Below are positions 1 through 6,819 of a DNA stretch of 7,788 nt, piece after piece. Source of the stretch: Myxococcales bacterium (GTDB taxonomy: Bacteria > Myxococcota_A > Polyangia > Polyangiales > Houyiibacteriaceae); assembly GCA_013002645.1 (NCBI GenBank), contig JABDJF010000632.1:1-7788 (forward strand), read 5' to 3'. How positions within the stretch are numbered: the first letter of the stretch is position 1; each line of letters opens with the position of its first letter. A model generated the notes under the pieces. That model did not search any database. It was not told the origin of the DNA and saw nothing but the letters and a program-made list of their open reading frames with translations. The translations under genes and the position numbers were made by a program.

Positions 1-3000
1 ACCAGTAGCTCCCAGCGCCCCTGGGACTCGTAGAGGCGCTCGAGGGCGGCAAGCGCGTCGGTCTGGCTGGGGTCGTCCTCCAAACGCTCCTGGTGCACCT
101 CGATCGCAGCGTCGGCGTCGTGCAACGTCGTTTCGAACAGCTCCGCCAACTTTGGAAACAGCTCGTCGCGACGCGCTTCATCGTCTTCAAACTGAAGCTG
201 ACGGCGAAGATCCCGCGCCAGCGCAGCGTGATCCCCGGACCCGGTGTGAATGCGCTCGAGAGCCCGGGAGGCCTTGAGAACGATCTCGGGGTTGTCGCGC
301 TCCACGCGAATGAGCTGCTGATAGACCTGCTCCGCCTCCTCCGGCTCGGGCTCCGATACATCCCAGAGCTCGGCCAGCTCGAGGAGGATCTCCGTCTTGA
401 CGAAGTCGTCGCCGATGGTCGCAAGGCCGCGTTCGAGCAGCTCGGCACGCTGACGATGACGTCCCAGCTTCGAGGCGAGCCGCGAAAGGTCGGAGCGCGC
501 AACGCCATCTCCGACGTCGTCGCGAACGGCGCGGGCGTAGGCATCGAAGGCGAGCTCGTCGTCTCGGAGCTTGGTCTCGCTGAGCTCGCCAATCCGGACG
601 AGATGCGCTGCCCGGGAGCTTGGATCGGTGAGATCCTCGAGCTGGACCTCCAAGACCTTAGCGAGCTCGCCCCAGGCGCCTTGTGACTCGAAGATGGGCT
701 GAAGGATGGAAGCGACACGCTGTCGCTCATCGCGATTGCTCATCAGCCGCTCGAGCGCCTCCTGAGCGCGAAGATGCGTCGGGCTCGACTCCAGCACGAG
801 CTCGAAGTGGTCTACGGCCTCTACGACGCGGTTCAGGCGGTTCTCGTAAATCGTGCCGAGCTCGTAGGCGAGATCGACCGCATCCTGTCCGCTCGCCTCG
901 TCGAGGTCTCGCCGAAGGAGCTCAGCCAGCGCCGGCCAACGTTGGAGTCGGCCGTAAAGCCTTTGCAACGCTCTTCGCGACGGCGTGTGGGTCGGGTCGA
1001 GCTCGAGTGCCTGCTCGTAACTCACAATCGCATGCTTGGGTTCGTCGAGGATCTCCTCGAACAGGAAACAGAGCTGAAGTAGTAAATCGAGCTTGGCGCC
1101 TGCGTCGGTGGTGGCCTCGATGCGTCCCTGGTAGAGCGCTCGGAGGTCGTTCCATTGCTCGTTCTTGGTGTACACCTGCTTCAAGGCCGCAAAGGCCGCT
1201 GCATCGTTGGGCTCGAGCTCCAAGACACGGCCGTGAAAGCGCACCGCCTGTTCCGGAGCGCCGAGGGCTACGTCGAAGAGGTCGGCTGCACGGCGGCAAA
1301 GTGTCAGCTCGACTTCGCCCCGAACGTCGCCCCCATCGAGGACGAGCACCAGGGCCCGAGCGAGGGCGTCCTGCTGGTCCGATACCTCCGCAACGCCCGT
1401 CAGACGGTCGAGCAGATCCAGATCCTGCGGGTTGTCGAGGAACACCGATTCGAGCGCATCGTACGCGCCCGTCGCATCATCGAGCTCGGACGAGGATAGA
1501 TCGGCCAGACGCAACTTCAGCGCGCGTTGCTCCCCTGCGTCTTTCGTCGTCTCGAGCCGTGCGCGCAGAAGCGTCGCAAGCTTGGCGAAGTGACCTCGCT
1601 TCGCATACGCCGGCTCGAGGAGATCGATCGCCTCGATGCCAACGGCCCCCCCCTGGGCCGACAGCGCTTCGAGGCCGCCGATCGCAACTTCATTTCGACC
1701 GTCCAACGCCAAGGCGTTGCGGTAGCACTCGAGCGCGCCGACCGAATCTTCGAGATAGATGCGTCGCAGATCTGCGAGCTGCAGATAGACCGAAAGCCGA
1801 TCTTCATCGCCCACCTTCGACTGCAAACGCCGCGCAAGCGCTGCGTCCAGCCGGTCCCACTGTTTCAGCTGCTGCGAAAGGCGTTCGACCGCGTGCAAAG
1901 CTTCGACGTCGTGGGCGTTCTTCGCCAGGATCTTCCAATGGCGTTCGGCCGCCGCCGGAAGGTCGCCGAGCTGCTCCTCTTCGACCTGCGCGACTTCGTT
2001 CAGTAGCACCCACTCTTCGGCCGAGTCGGCCGCGTTTGCAAGTCGGCTTTCGTAGAGCACACGCAAGTCGGCAAATCGGCGCTCCGCGCGGTACAAGCGA
2101 TCGAGGACGGCGATCGACTCGGCGTCGTTCGGGACGACTTCGAGAATCGCTTCGAGTTGCCTGATCGATTCCTGCGACTCGCCGAGCCGTTCGCCGGCGA
2201 TCGAAGCGATGCGTCGCTGCAAGTCCAGGCGCTCGGCGTCGGAAACCGACGCGGTCTCCAATCGATCGCGAAACAGGGCGACGAGGTCGGCGTAGGCGCC
2301 GGAGGCCTCTGCCGATTCCTCGAGGCCAGCAACGATCGCCGGATCGGCCGGAGACAGAAGGTACGCTCGGGTGGCCCAACCGAGCGCGGCCTGCGGATTG
2401 CGCAACCGATTCAGACATACGCCGCGTAGCGAGACCAGTCGTTCGACCTGTACCGCGAGATCGTCGTCTGCCCCGGAGCCGGCCACGATGACCTCGAGGC
2501 TCTTCGCGAAGTCCGACCACTTGTGATCCTTTTCGTAGATCGGCAAGAGCCCCTTGGCGGCTTCGACGTTCTCGGGGTCGGTCGCAAGAGCGCGTTCGTA
2601 GTAGCGGGTGGCGCGATGCAGGTCTCCGACACGCTCGCTATAAAGCGCGGCCGCCCGCAGGCTCGATTTGACGATCGACTCCGGGTCTTCGGCTTGTTCG
2701 GCGGCATGCCCAAGCAGCTCCGCGAAGCCTGCCCAGTCGTCGGCCTCCGCGTAGAGCGCCTCCAAAGATTCCCAGTCATTCAACCTCAGGTGGGCGTCTA
2801 CGAGCATTCGCCGGACACGGCTGTTGTCCGGGTCGAGCTCGAGCAGTCGCACCCATGCCTCAACCGCCTCGGCCGGGCGATCGAGTCGCTCCATGTACAG
2901 CACCCCGAGCCGATGAAGCTGCTCGAGCTGTTCGGTCTCGCTCGCGGCCGCCTCTACGCGCCTCTTCAAGACTTCGGCCAGTGTGTCCCAGTCCTTCTCT

Positions 3001-4736
3001 CGCTCGGCAAGCTTCTCGAGCGCATCGAGCGCCTCGGCAGGGTCGGCTGTTTCGGCGAGAATTTCTTTCCAAAGGGTGATCGCAGTGGCGTTCTGGTGAA
3101 GTCGCTCCGTGCAGAGCTGCGCCATCTCCATCTTCTTCTCGAGACGCACCACGGGGTCTTCAGCGAGATCCGCTTCGCGACCGAGGACCGCGACCAACGC
3201 ACTCCAGTCACGCTTTTTCGTGTAGATGTCCTTGAGCTGCGAGACCGCCTCATGGTGGCTGGGCTGCAGTCGCAGAACCCGTTCGAGTGGCTCCGTCGCC
3301 TGCTTGAGGTTCCCGAAGCGTTCGAGCCAAAGGCCGGCGATGCGAACGTAGAGCGAGACTTTGACGTCGAGGTCTGTGGCGACCTCGGCCTGGCGATCGA
3401 GAATCTGGATGAGGTCGTTCCATCGCCCCCCGGTTTCGTAGAGCTCGGACAGAGCGCTCAACGCCTCGGGATCAAATGGTGAGATGGCCAGAATCTCCCC
3501 GTATACCTGGATCAGCATCGAATCGAGCTGGAGCGCGTCTCGATAAATCGGAACCAAGTCCCGAAGCAGGCGCAGCTTCTGTTCCTTGGCGTCGGGCGAG
3601 AGCGCGTCGACCTCCCCGCGAATCGACTCGGACAATGCGTTCCATTTCCCGCTGTGCTGGTAGAGCTGTTGCAGCGCAACGCGAGCATCGACGTCGCCGG
3701 GCGAGAGGCGTTCGACGAGCTTCCAAGCCTCGAGGGCGCGCTCGGGTCGGTCCGCCGTCTGCGCGCGATGACCGAGCTCTCGCGCCAAGGCGAGCTGTTG
3801 CTCCGGGTCCGTCGTGGTGCGAAGCGCGTCCCCCAGGATTGTGAGAAATCGTCCGTTGGGGTCGTCGTTTGCGATTTGTCCGCGGTAGAAGTCGAGCATG
3901 CCAGGGTGCGCAGCGTCGATCTTTCGAAGCCGGGCAAAAAACGGTTCCGCTGCTTCAGGGTCTTCGCGAAACCGCCAATGGACCATCGCTAGCTGCAGAA
4001 GCATCCCCTTCTCGGCCTCGAGCGTCTGGCGCGAACGAAGCGCGCTTTCATACATCTCCGAGAGGTCATCCCAGGCCTGGCGCTCGGTGTACTGCTCGAC
4101 CAACGCGCCGAGCGCTTCGGCGTCGGTGGGAGAGAACGTCAAGACTTTGCGGTAGGCGTCAGCAGCGCGTTCCGAATCCTCGAGCGGACGGCGCAGCACG
4201 CGCGCGGCCTGCAACCAGGCGCTGGCCTTCTCCTCGCGTGTCCGAGCCGCGGTGGCCGCGCGAACGAAGACCGAGACAACGTCGTCCCATCGGCCCCGCA
4301 CGCGGAGGCTCAATGCGTACTGCCGAGCGGTGGACATGTGCGACGGGTCGGCGGCCAGGGCTTCGTCGAAGATCGCGTCGGCCTCCTGGGCGATCGCCTC
4401 ACCGCCGTACTGACACATCAGGGACGCCGCGCGTGTGAGAAGGGAAGTCTTGAGTCGCGGGTCGACGGCCTCTCGGGCCTCCTCGACGAAGCGGCGCGCC
4501 ACTTCGGCCCACTTCTCCTCGACCTGTTGAATCTGATCGACTGCCTGGGCGACCTCGGGGTCATCCGATTCGAGACCACCCAGCTTCTGGTAGGCGACCA
4601 GAGCGCCTCGGTCGTCCATCAGCTCGTCCCGGCGCACGCGGCCGAGCTCTTTGACCAGCACTTTCTGAAAATCAGGATCGTCGGCGACGAGCTCGGTCTC
4701 GAGCTCCATCAACCAGGAGGCGGCGAGAAAATCGCC
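1..4736 (-). repeat. Array of about 22 degenerate 72-residue double-TPR modules within the giant protein
   Basis: I used the aromatic or equivalent residue of the [GD].W..L motif as a ruler. It falls at residues 77, 150, 224, 296, 371, 439, 513, 585, 657, 729/742, 814, 889, 962, 1034, 1124, about 1197, 1269, 1341, 1429, about 1501, 1577 and 1649. Most steps are 72-75 residues (about 216 bases). Residues 729 to 742, 1034 to 1124 (90) and 1341 to 1429 (88) are the main departures, where 13-18 extra residues are inserted. Modules are diverged at DNA level and I saw no long exact repeats, so the array looks old rather than freshly duplicated. Modules near 889, 1197, 1501 and 1577 lack the aromatic and were placed by spacing and by flanking leucine/alanine pattern. 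Confidence 0.75.
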
Positions 4737-4958
4737 GCGGCGCTCGTGTCCACCACGAGCGGCTTCGAGCAATCGAAGTGGGTCTTGGTCGTCGTTGGCG
4801 GGGTTGGGGCTCTTCAATAGCTCGCGCAGGCCGTCGACCAGCTCGGTGTCGTACGGGTCTTCCAGCAAGAGGCCGAGGTACTTCGCTAGAGTCCGCTCAG
4901 ACATCTGCGCCTCAGCGAGCCGTTTCGGAAGGATTTTCGCACCCTTCGGTGATCTCAT
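1..4958 (-). CDS. Giant tetratricopeptide-repeat (TPR) protein, N-terminal 1652 residues (3' end outside window)
   Basis: One frame stays open from an ATG at 4958 to the left edge with no stop (1652 whole codons plus two bases), so the gene is partial at its C-terminus. The first in-frame stop upstream is at 5022-5024. The protein is almost entirely alpha-helical repeat. Motifs such as A..Y...L.LDP.....A...L..LY.....W..L recur about every 72 residues, which fits two TPR-like helical hairpins per module. Clear examples lie around residues 439, 513, 585, 657, 962, 1034, 1269, 1341 and 1649. The N-terminus is basic (MRSPKGAKILPKR), with no signal peptide or membrane segment, so a cytoplasmic location is likely. 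TPR superhelices usually bind other proteins, so a scaffold or assembly role is the family-level expectation. The specific function is unknown, and the missing C-terminus could carry another domain. The start may instead be Met19. The reading frame is very secure, the function is not. Confidence 0.93.
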   Translation of the reverse strand, partial: MRSPKGAKILPKRLAEAQMSERTLAKYLGLLLEDPYDTELVDGLRELLKSPNPANDDQDPLRLLEAARGGHERRGDFLAASWLMELETELVADDPDFQKVLVKELGRVRRDELMDDRGALVAYQKLGGLESDDPEVAQAVDQIQQVEEKWAEVARRFVEEAREAVDPRLKTSLLTRAASLMCQYGGEAIAQEADAIFDEALAADPSHMSTARQYALSLRVRGRWDDVVSVFVRAATAARTREEKASAWLQAARVLRRPLEDSERAADAYRKVLTFSPTDAEALGALVEQYTERQAWDDLSEMYESALRSRQTLEAEKGMLLQLAMVHWRFREDPEAAEPFFARLRKIDAAHPGMLDFYRGQIANDDPNGRFLTILGDALRTTTDPEQQLALARELGHRAQTADRPERALEAWKLVERLSPGDVDARVALQQLYQHSGKWNALSESIRGEVDALSPDAKEQKLRLLRDLVPIYRDALQLDSMLIQVYGEILAISPFDPEALSALSELYETGGRWNDLIQILDRQAEVATDLDVKVSLYVRIAGLWLERFGNLKQATEPLERVLRLQPSHHEAVSQLKDIYTKKRDWSALVAVLGREADLAEDPVVRLEKKMEMAQLCTERLHQNATAITLWKEILAETADPAEALDALEKLAEREKDWDTLAEVLKRRVEAAASETEQLEQLHRLGVLYMERLDRPAEAVEAWVRLLELDPDNSRVRRMLVDAHLRLNDWESLEALYAEADDWAGFAELLGHAAEQAEDPESIVKSSLRAAALYSERVGDLHRATRYYERALATDPENVEAAKGLLPIYEKDHKWSDFAKSLEVIVAGSGADDDLAVQVERLVSLRGVCLNRLRNPQAALGWATRAYLLSPADPAIVAGLEESAEASGAYADLVALFRDRLETASVSDAERLDLQRRIASIAGERLGESQESIRQLEAILEVVPNDAESIAVLDRLYRAERRFADLRVLYESRLANAADSAEEWVLLNEVAQVEEEQLGDLPAAAERHWKILAKNAHDVEALHAVERLSQQLKQWDRLDAALARRLQSKVGDEDRLSVYLQLADLRRIYLEDSVGALECYRNALALDGRNEVAIGGLEALSAQGGAVGIEAIDLLEPAYAKRGHFAKLATLLRARLETTKDAGEQRALKLRLADLSSSELDDATGAYDALESVFLDNPQDLDLLDRLTGVAEVSDQQDALARALVLVLDGGDVRGEVELTLCRRAADLFDVALGAPEQAVRFHGRVLELEPNDAAAFAALKQVYTKNEQWNDLRALYQGRIEATTDAGAKLDLLLQLCFLFEEILDEPKHAIVSYEQALELDPTHTPSRRALQRLYGRLQRWPALAELLRRDLDEASGQDAVDLAYELGTIYENRLNRVVEAVDHFELVLESSPTHLRAQEALERLMSNRDERQRVASILQPIFESQGAWGELAKVLEVQLEDLTDPSSRAAHLVRIGELSETKLRDDELAFDAYARAVRDDVGDGVARSDLSRLASKLGRHRQRAELLERGLATIGDDFVKTEILLELAELWDVSEPEPEEAEQVYQQLIRVERDNPEIVLKASRALERIHTGSGDHAALARDLRRQLQFEDDEARRDELFPKLAELFETTLHDADAAIEVHQERLEDDPSQTDALAALERLYESQGRWELL
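1646..1653 (-). other. Eight-base G homopolymer inside the TPR coding sequence
   Basis: The coding strand carries eight consecutive G across codons for Gln1102, Gly1103, Gly1104 and Ala1105. TPR-like sequence continues in the same frame on both sides, so the length as read is consistent with an intact gene. A change of one base would truncate the protein. The tract sits at the border of an 18-residue insertion that breaks the 72-residue periodicity. Confidence 0.6.
4910..4913 (-). promoter_or_regulatory. Possible ribosome binding site for an alternative start (Met19) of the TPR gene
   Basis: On the minus strand GAGG lies 5 bases before an in-frame ATG at 4902-4904. The first ATG, at 4958, is preceded only by a G-run (GGGGG with 4-5 bases spacing), which is a weaker match. 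A start at 4904 would give a protein beginning MSERTLAKYLGLLLEDP and would remove 18 basic residues. I kept 4958 as the annotated start because it is the first available ATG. The choice is open. Confidence 0.35.
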
Positions 4959-4981
4959 GAAACCCCCAAAAGCAAAAGGAT

Positions 4982-5010
4982 CCTGCGACCTAAGGTCCCC
5001 ACAGCGCAGG
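4982..5010 (-). promoter_or_regulatory. Inverted repeat in the leader of the TPR gene
   Basis: CCTGCG and CGCAGG face each other across 17 bases. Nested between them is the near-palindrome GACC-TTA-GGTC, so the transcript could fold into a stem with an asymmetric internal bulge. It lies just after the proposed promoter and 24 bases before the first ATG. It is followed on the minus strand by the palindrome AGGATCCT and a T-rich stretch (CCTTTTGCTTTT). It could be an operator, a leader hairpin or a weak terminator-like element. The sequence does not decide between these. Confidence 0.3.
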
Positions 5011-5018
5011 TGCCTTGA

Positions 5019-5048
5019 ATGTTAGCGGCGCGACGATTGGATGGGCAA
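5019..5048 (-). promoter_or_regulatory. Candidate sigma-70-type promoter for the TPR gene
   Basis: On the minus strand TTGCCC (5043-5048) and TAACAT (5019-5024) are separated by 18 bases, each matching four of six positions of the -35 and -10 consensus. Transcription would start near 5012, giving a leader of roughly 54 bases before the ATG at 4958. The position, between the hairpin after the upstream gene and the TPR start, is sensible, but such matches arise by chance and the call is tentative. Confidence 0.3.
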
Positions 5049-5076
5049 GCCCCGAATTCCAAGAAATCCGTCGGAA

Positions 5077-5098
5077 AGCGGAGCTTGGTGAGCCCGCT
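5077..5098 (-). terminator. Hairpin directly after the stop codon of the four-helix membrane protein gene
   Basis: On the minus strand, one base after the TGA stop, AGCGG-GCT pairs with AGC-(T)-CCGCT. This gives eight base pairs with one bulged base and a five-base CACCA loop. The trailing T-run is poor (TTTCC), so this is not a textbook intrinsic terminator. It may be a weak terminator or a 3'-end stabilising hairpin. It suggests that the membrane-protein transcript can end before the TPR gene. Confidence 0.4.
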
Positions 5099-5099
5099 C

Positions 5100-5792
5100 T
5101 CAGAAGATCATCAGCGCGCCTTGCGCTGTCAGCGCACCCCAGGTTACCCAGCCTACGGTCAAGTGGGCGGTCGCGATAGCGCGAAGCGTTTTGTAGTTAT
5201 TCGCTCGATCTAGGCCGAACCATTCACTATTTGCAGCAACCACTCCGAGTGCGATCTGTGCCACGAAACCAGCGAAAGTCACCCAGCGGAGGATTTTGTG
5301 GGCGCGCAGCCTACGCGCGAACTGGCTGTCCCCCTCACTGACGCCGAGCGGATCGGGCATCGCGAACGATAGGCCCCAGGTCGTGAAGAAGACCGCCGCC
5401 GTGGTCGCGGACAAGGCCAGATGTCCGGTTGGAGCGCCGCTGCACTGATCCTGATTGGGCCACGCGGTGCCCTGGACGCAGGGGTTCGTCGATTGACTCT
5501 GGAACCAGCCGTATTGGTTGTAGTACTGCACCATGCCCGAGGCGACCGTGACCGTCGTGAGAGCCCAGGTCGCGAGCCCGAAGATCTTGTGGATGCGCTT
5601 GATCTTGTTGCGCTTCCGAACCAGGTCGGCGGTGGTCGGCTGGCTGGGCTCTCCGAGATCGGTGGAGACCTCGACGGCCAGGAGCACGCTGGGCTCGATG
5701 GCGGCCGACGGGGCTTCGAGCATCGCGGCATCGATTTGCAAGGACAGACCAAAAAGGGGTGTAGCGAGCATCAAGGCGGTCAGGGTGGCCAT
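5100..5792 (-). CDS. Four-helix membrane protein, putative di-haem cytochrome b561-like
   Basis: This 230-residue protein opens with a hydrophobic segment (MATLTALMLATPLFGLSLQ) that looks like a signal peptide or anchor, followed by a soluble linker to about residue 57. Four predicted transmembrane helices follow, at about 68-90, 123-145, 166-187 and 207-229. Each helix begins with a histidine: His68 (RIHK), His124 (GHL), His165 (AHK) and His210 (AHL). With alternating helix direction, His68/His165 fall on one membrane face and His124/His210 on the other, the pattern expected for two bis-histidine haems as in cytochrome b561 cores. The loop between helices 1 and 2 has Cys105 and Cys117, which may form a disulfide and so face the periplasm. 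That topology conflicts with a cleaved N-terminal signal unless the first segment is handled differently. The start is uncertain: no good ribosome site precedes the ATG, and GGAGG lies 23 bases upstream. The long open frame continues to 6128 but overlaps mvaB, so the earlier starts are unlikely. The haem role is inferred. Confidence 0.8.
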   Translation of the reverse strand: MATLTALMLATPLFGLSLQIDAAMLEAPSAAIEPSVLLAVEVSTDLGEPSQPTTADLVRKRNKIKRIHKIFGLATWALTTVTVASGMVQYYNQYGWFQSQSTNPCVQGTAWPNQDQCSGAPTGHLALSATTAAVFFTTWGLSFAMPDPLGVSEGDSQFARRLRAHKILRWVTFAGFVAQIALGVVAANSEWFGLDRANNYKTLRAIATAHLTVGWVTWGALTAQGALMIF

Positions 5793-5802
5793 CGCGGCCG
5801 GA

Positions 5803-5843
5803 GTATCTACCAAATCCTCCGCTAGGGCTAGGTCTCTACCGAA
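5803..5843. repeat. Imperfect 12-base direct repeat in the divergent intergenic region
   Basis: The units at 5803-5814 (gtatctaccaaa) and 5832-5843 (gtctctaccgaa) agree at 10 of 12 positions and start 29 bases apart. Between them lies a tandem hexamer, gctagg twice, at 5821-5832. The 97-base gap (5793-5889) separates two divergently transcribed genes and must hold the promoters of both, so a regulator binding site is possible. I found no convincing -10/-35 pair on either strand here. Confidence 0.35.
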
Positions 5844-5889
5844 CCTCAGACGGCTTTTCACGAGGCCCGTGGCGCTGTAGAGGAAAGAT

Positions 5890-6810
5890 ATGGCGCCCGC
5901 TTCGAAGCTCCCGAGCCACGTATCCGTGTACGAGGTGTCCCCGAGAGACGGCCTGCAGAACGAAAGCGCCCAAGTGGCGACCCATGCGAAGGTCAGGCTC
6001 GTCGAAGCTCTCGTCGATGCCGGTATCAGCCGGATCGAGGTCGGCAGCTTCGTTGCAGCGAAGTGGGTCCCCCAAATGGTCGATGCGGACGAGGTCTGCA
6101 AGATGATCGAGCGTCGGCCGGGCGTCACCTACGCCGGGCTCTGTCCCAACGCGCGCGGCCTCCATCGCGCGCTTGCAGCGAACGTCGACGAGGTCGCCGT
6201 TTTCGTGAGCGCGAGCGAGACCCACAATAGCAAGAACGTCAACAAGACGATCCGGCAGACCCTCAAGGCGTTCGAACCGGTCATCGGGCCGGCCGTCGAA
6301 GCCGGACTGAAAGTGCGCGGCTACGTCTCCACGATGTGGGGCTGCCCCTATGAAGGAGACGTCGACCCGAAGCGCGGCCTCGAGCTGGCCGAGCACCTGA
6401 TCGATGCGGGCTGTTATCAGGTTTCGCTCGGCGACACGATCGGCGTCGGCACACCCATACAGACCGAGAAGATTCTCGACCTTTTCACCTCCGCGCTGCC
6501 GCTCGCACAGATCGCCCTGCACCTGCACGACACCCGAGGCACCGCGCTGGCCAACGTCCTGGTCGGCTTGCAGGCTGGCATCACCACGTTCGACGCGTCG
6601 GTCGCCGGGCTCGGCGGCTGCCCGTACGCACCTGGGGCGGCGGGCAACCTCGCGACCGAAGATCTGGTGTACACCCTGGAAGGGATGGGGATCGCGACTG
6701 GAATCGACCTCGAGAAGCTCTGGCAAGCCGGCCAGGTCGCCGAGGCCATCGTCGGCCGCGAGCTGCCGGGCAAAGTGCACCGGGCCGGCGTGCGCTCGCT
6801 TGCCAAGTAA
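5890..6810 (+). CDS. mvaB: Hydroxymethylglutaryl-CoA lyase (EC 4.1.3.4)
   Basis: This 306-residue cytoplasmic TIM-barrel enzyme cleaves (S)-3-hydroxy-3-methylglutaryl-CoA to acetyl-CoA and acetoacetate, the last step of leucine degradation. The family signatures are intact: SPRDGLQNE near residues 17-25, GCPYEG at 151-156, LGDTIGVG at 180-187, HLHDTRG at 211-217 and GLGGCPYAPGAAGN at 240-253. Compared with the human enzyme at a constant offset of 22, the catalytic and metal residues are all present: Arg19, Asp20, Glu50, His211, His213, Cys244 and Asn253. Length is normal for the bacterial enzyme, with no mitochondrial-type extension. The ATG is preceded by AGGA with 5 bases spacing (within AGAGGAAAG), which fixes the start. 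The other leucine-pathway (liu-type) genes are not in this window. The aminopeptidase gene follows after 9 bases, suggesting one transcript. Other HMGL-like enzymes (citramalate or isopropylmalate synthase types) do not carry this GGCPYAPGA motif. Confidence 0.95.
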   Translation: MAPASKLPSHVSVYEVSPRDGLQNESAQVATHAKVRLVEALVDAGISRIEVGSFVAAKWVPQMVDADEVCKMIERRPGVTYAGLCPNARGLHRALAANVDEVAVFVSASETHNSKNVNKTIRQTLKAFEPVIGPAVEAGLKVRGYVSTMWGCPYEGDVDPKRGLELAEHLIDAGCYQVSLGDTIGVGTPIQTEKILDLFTSALPLAQIALHLHDTRGTALANVLVGLQAGITTFDASVAGLGGCPYAPGAAGNLATEDLVYTLEGMGIATGIDLEKLWQAGQVAEAIVGRELPGKVHRAGVRSLAK

Positions 6811-6819
6811 GGGAACCAC

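Noticed and set aside
683..2164. Open frame of 493 codons on the plus strand
   Set aside because: It lies wholly opposite the TPR gene. Its product is arginine/proline-rich and low in complexity, as expected from an antisense frame of a high-GC gene, with no domain pattern.
1804..2520. Minus-strand open frame of 238 codons in a different phase from the TPR gene
   Set aside because: It is arginine-rich, out of frame with the TPR repeats, and overlapped completely by the long conserved-pattern frame.
2523..3482. Open frame of 319 codons on the plus strand with a fairly natural amino acid mix
   Set aside because: It is fully antisense to TPR modules that are clearly coding on the minus strand. 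The balanced composition comes from the codon phase of the opposite strand and I recognise no motif.
5859..5871. Short inverted repeat cacg/cgtg upstream of mvaB
   Set aside because: Four-base arms are expected by chance in a GC-rich sequence, and no neighbouring signal supports it.
5793..6128. Upstream extension of the membrane-protein frame to an ATG at 6128
   Set aside because: It would overlap the first 239 bases of mvaB in antisense, and the added residues have no coherent pattern. The hydrophobic N-terminus after the ATG at 5792 is a better start.
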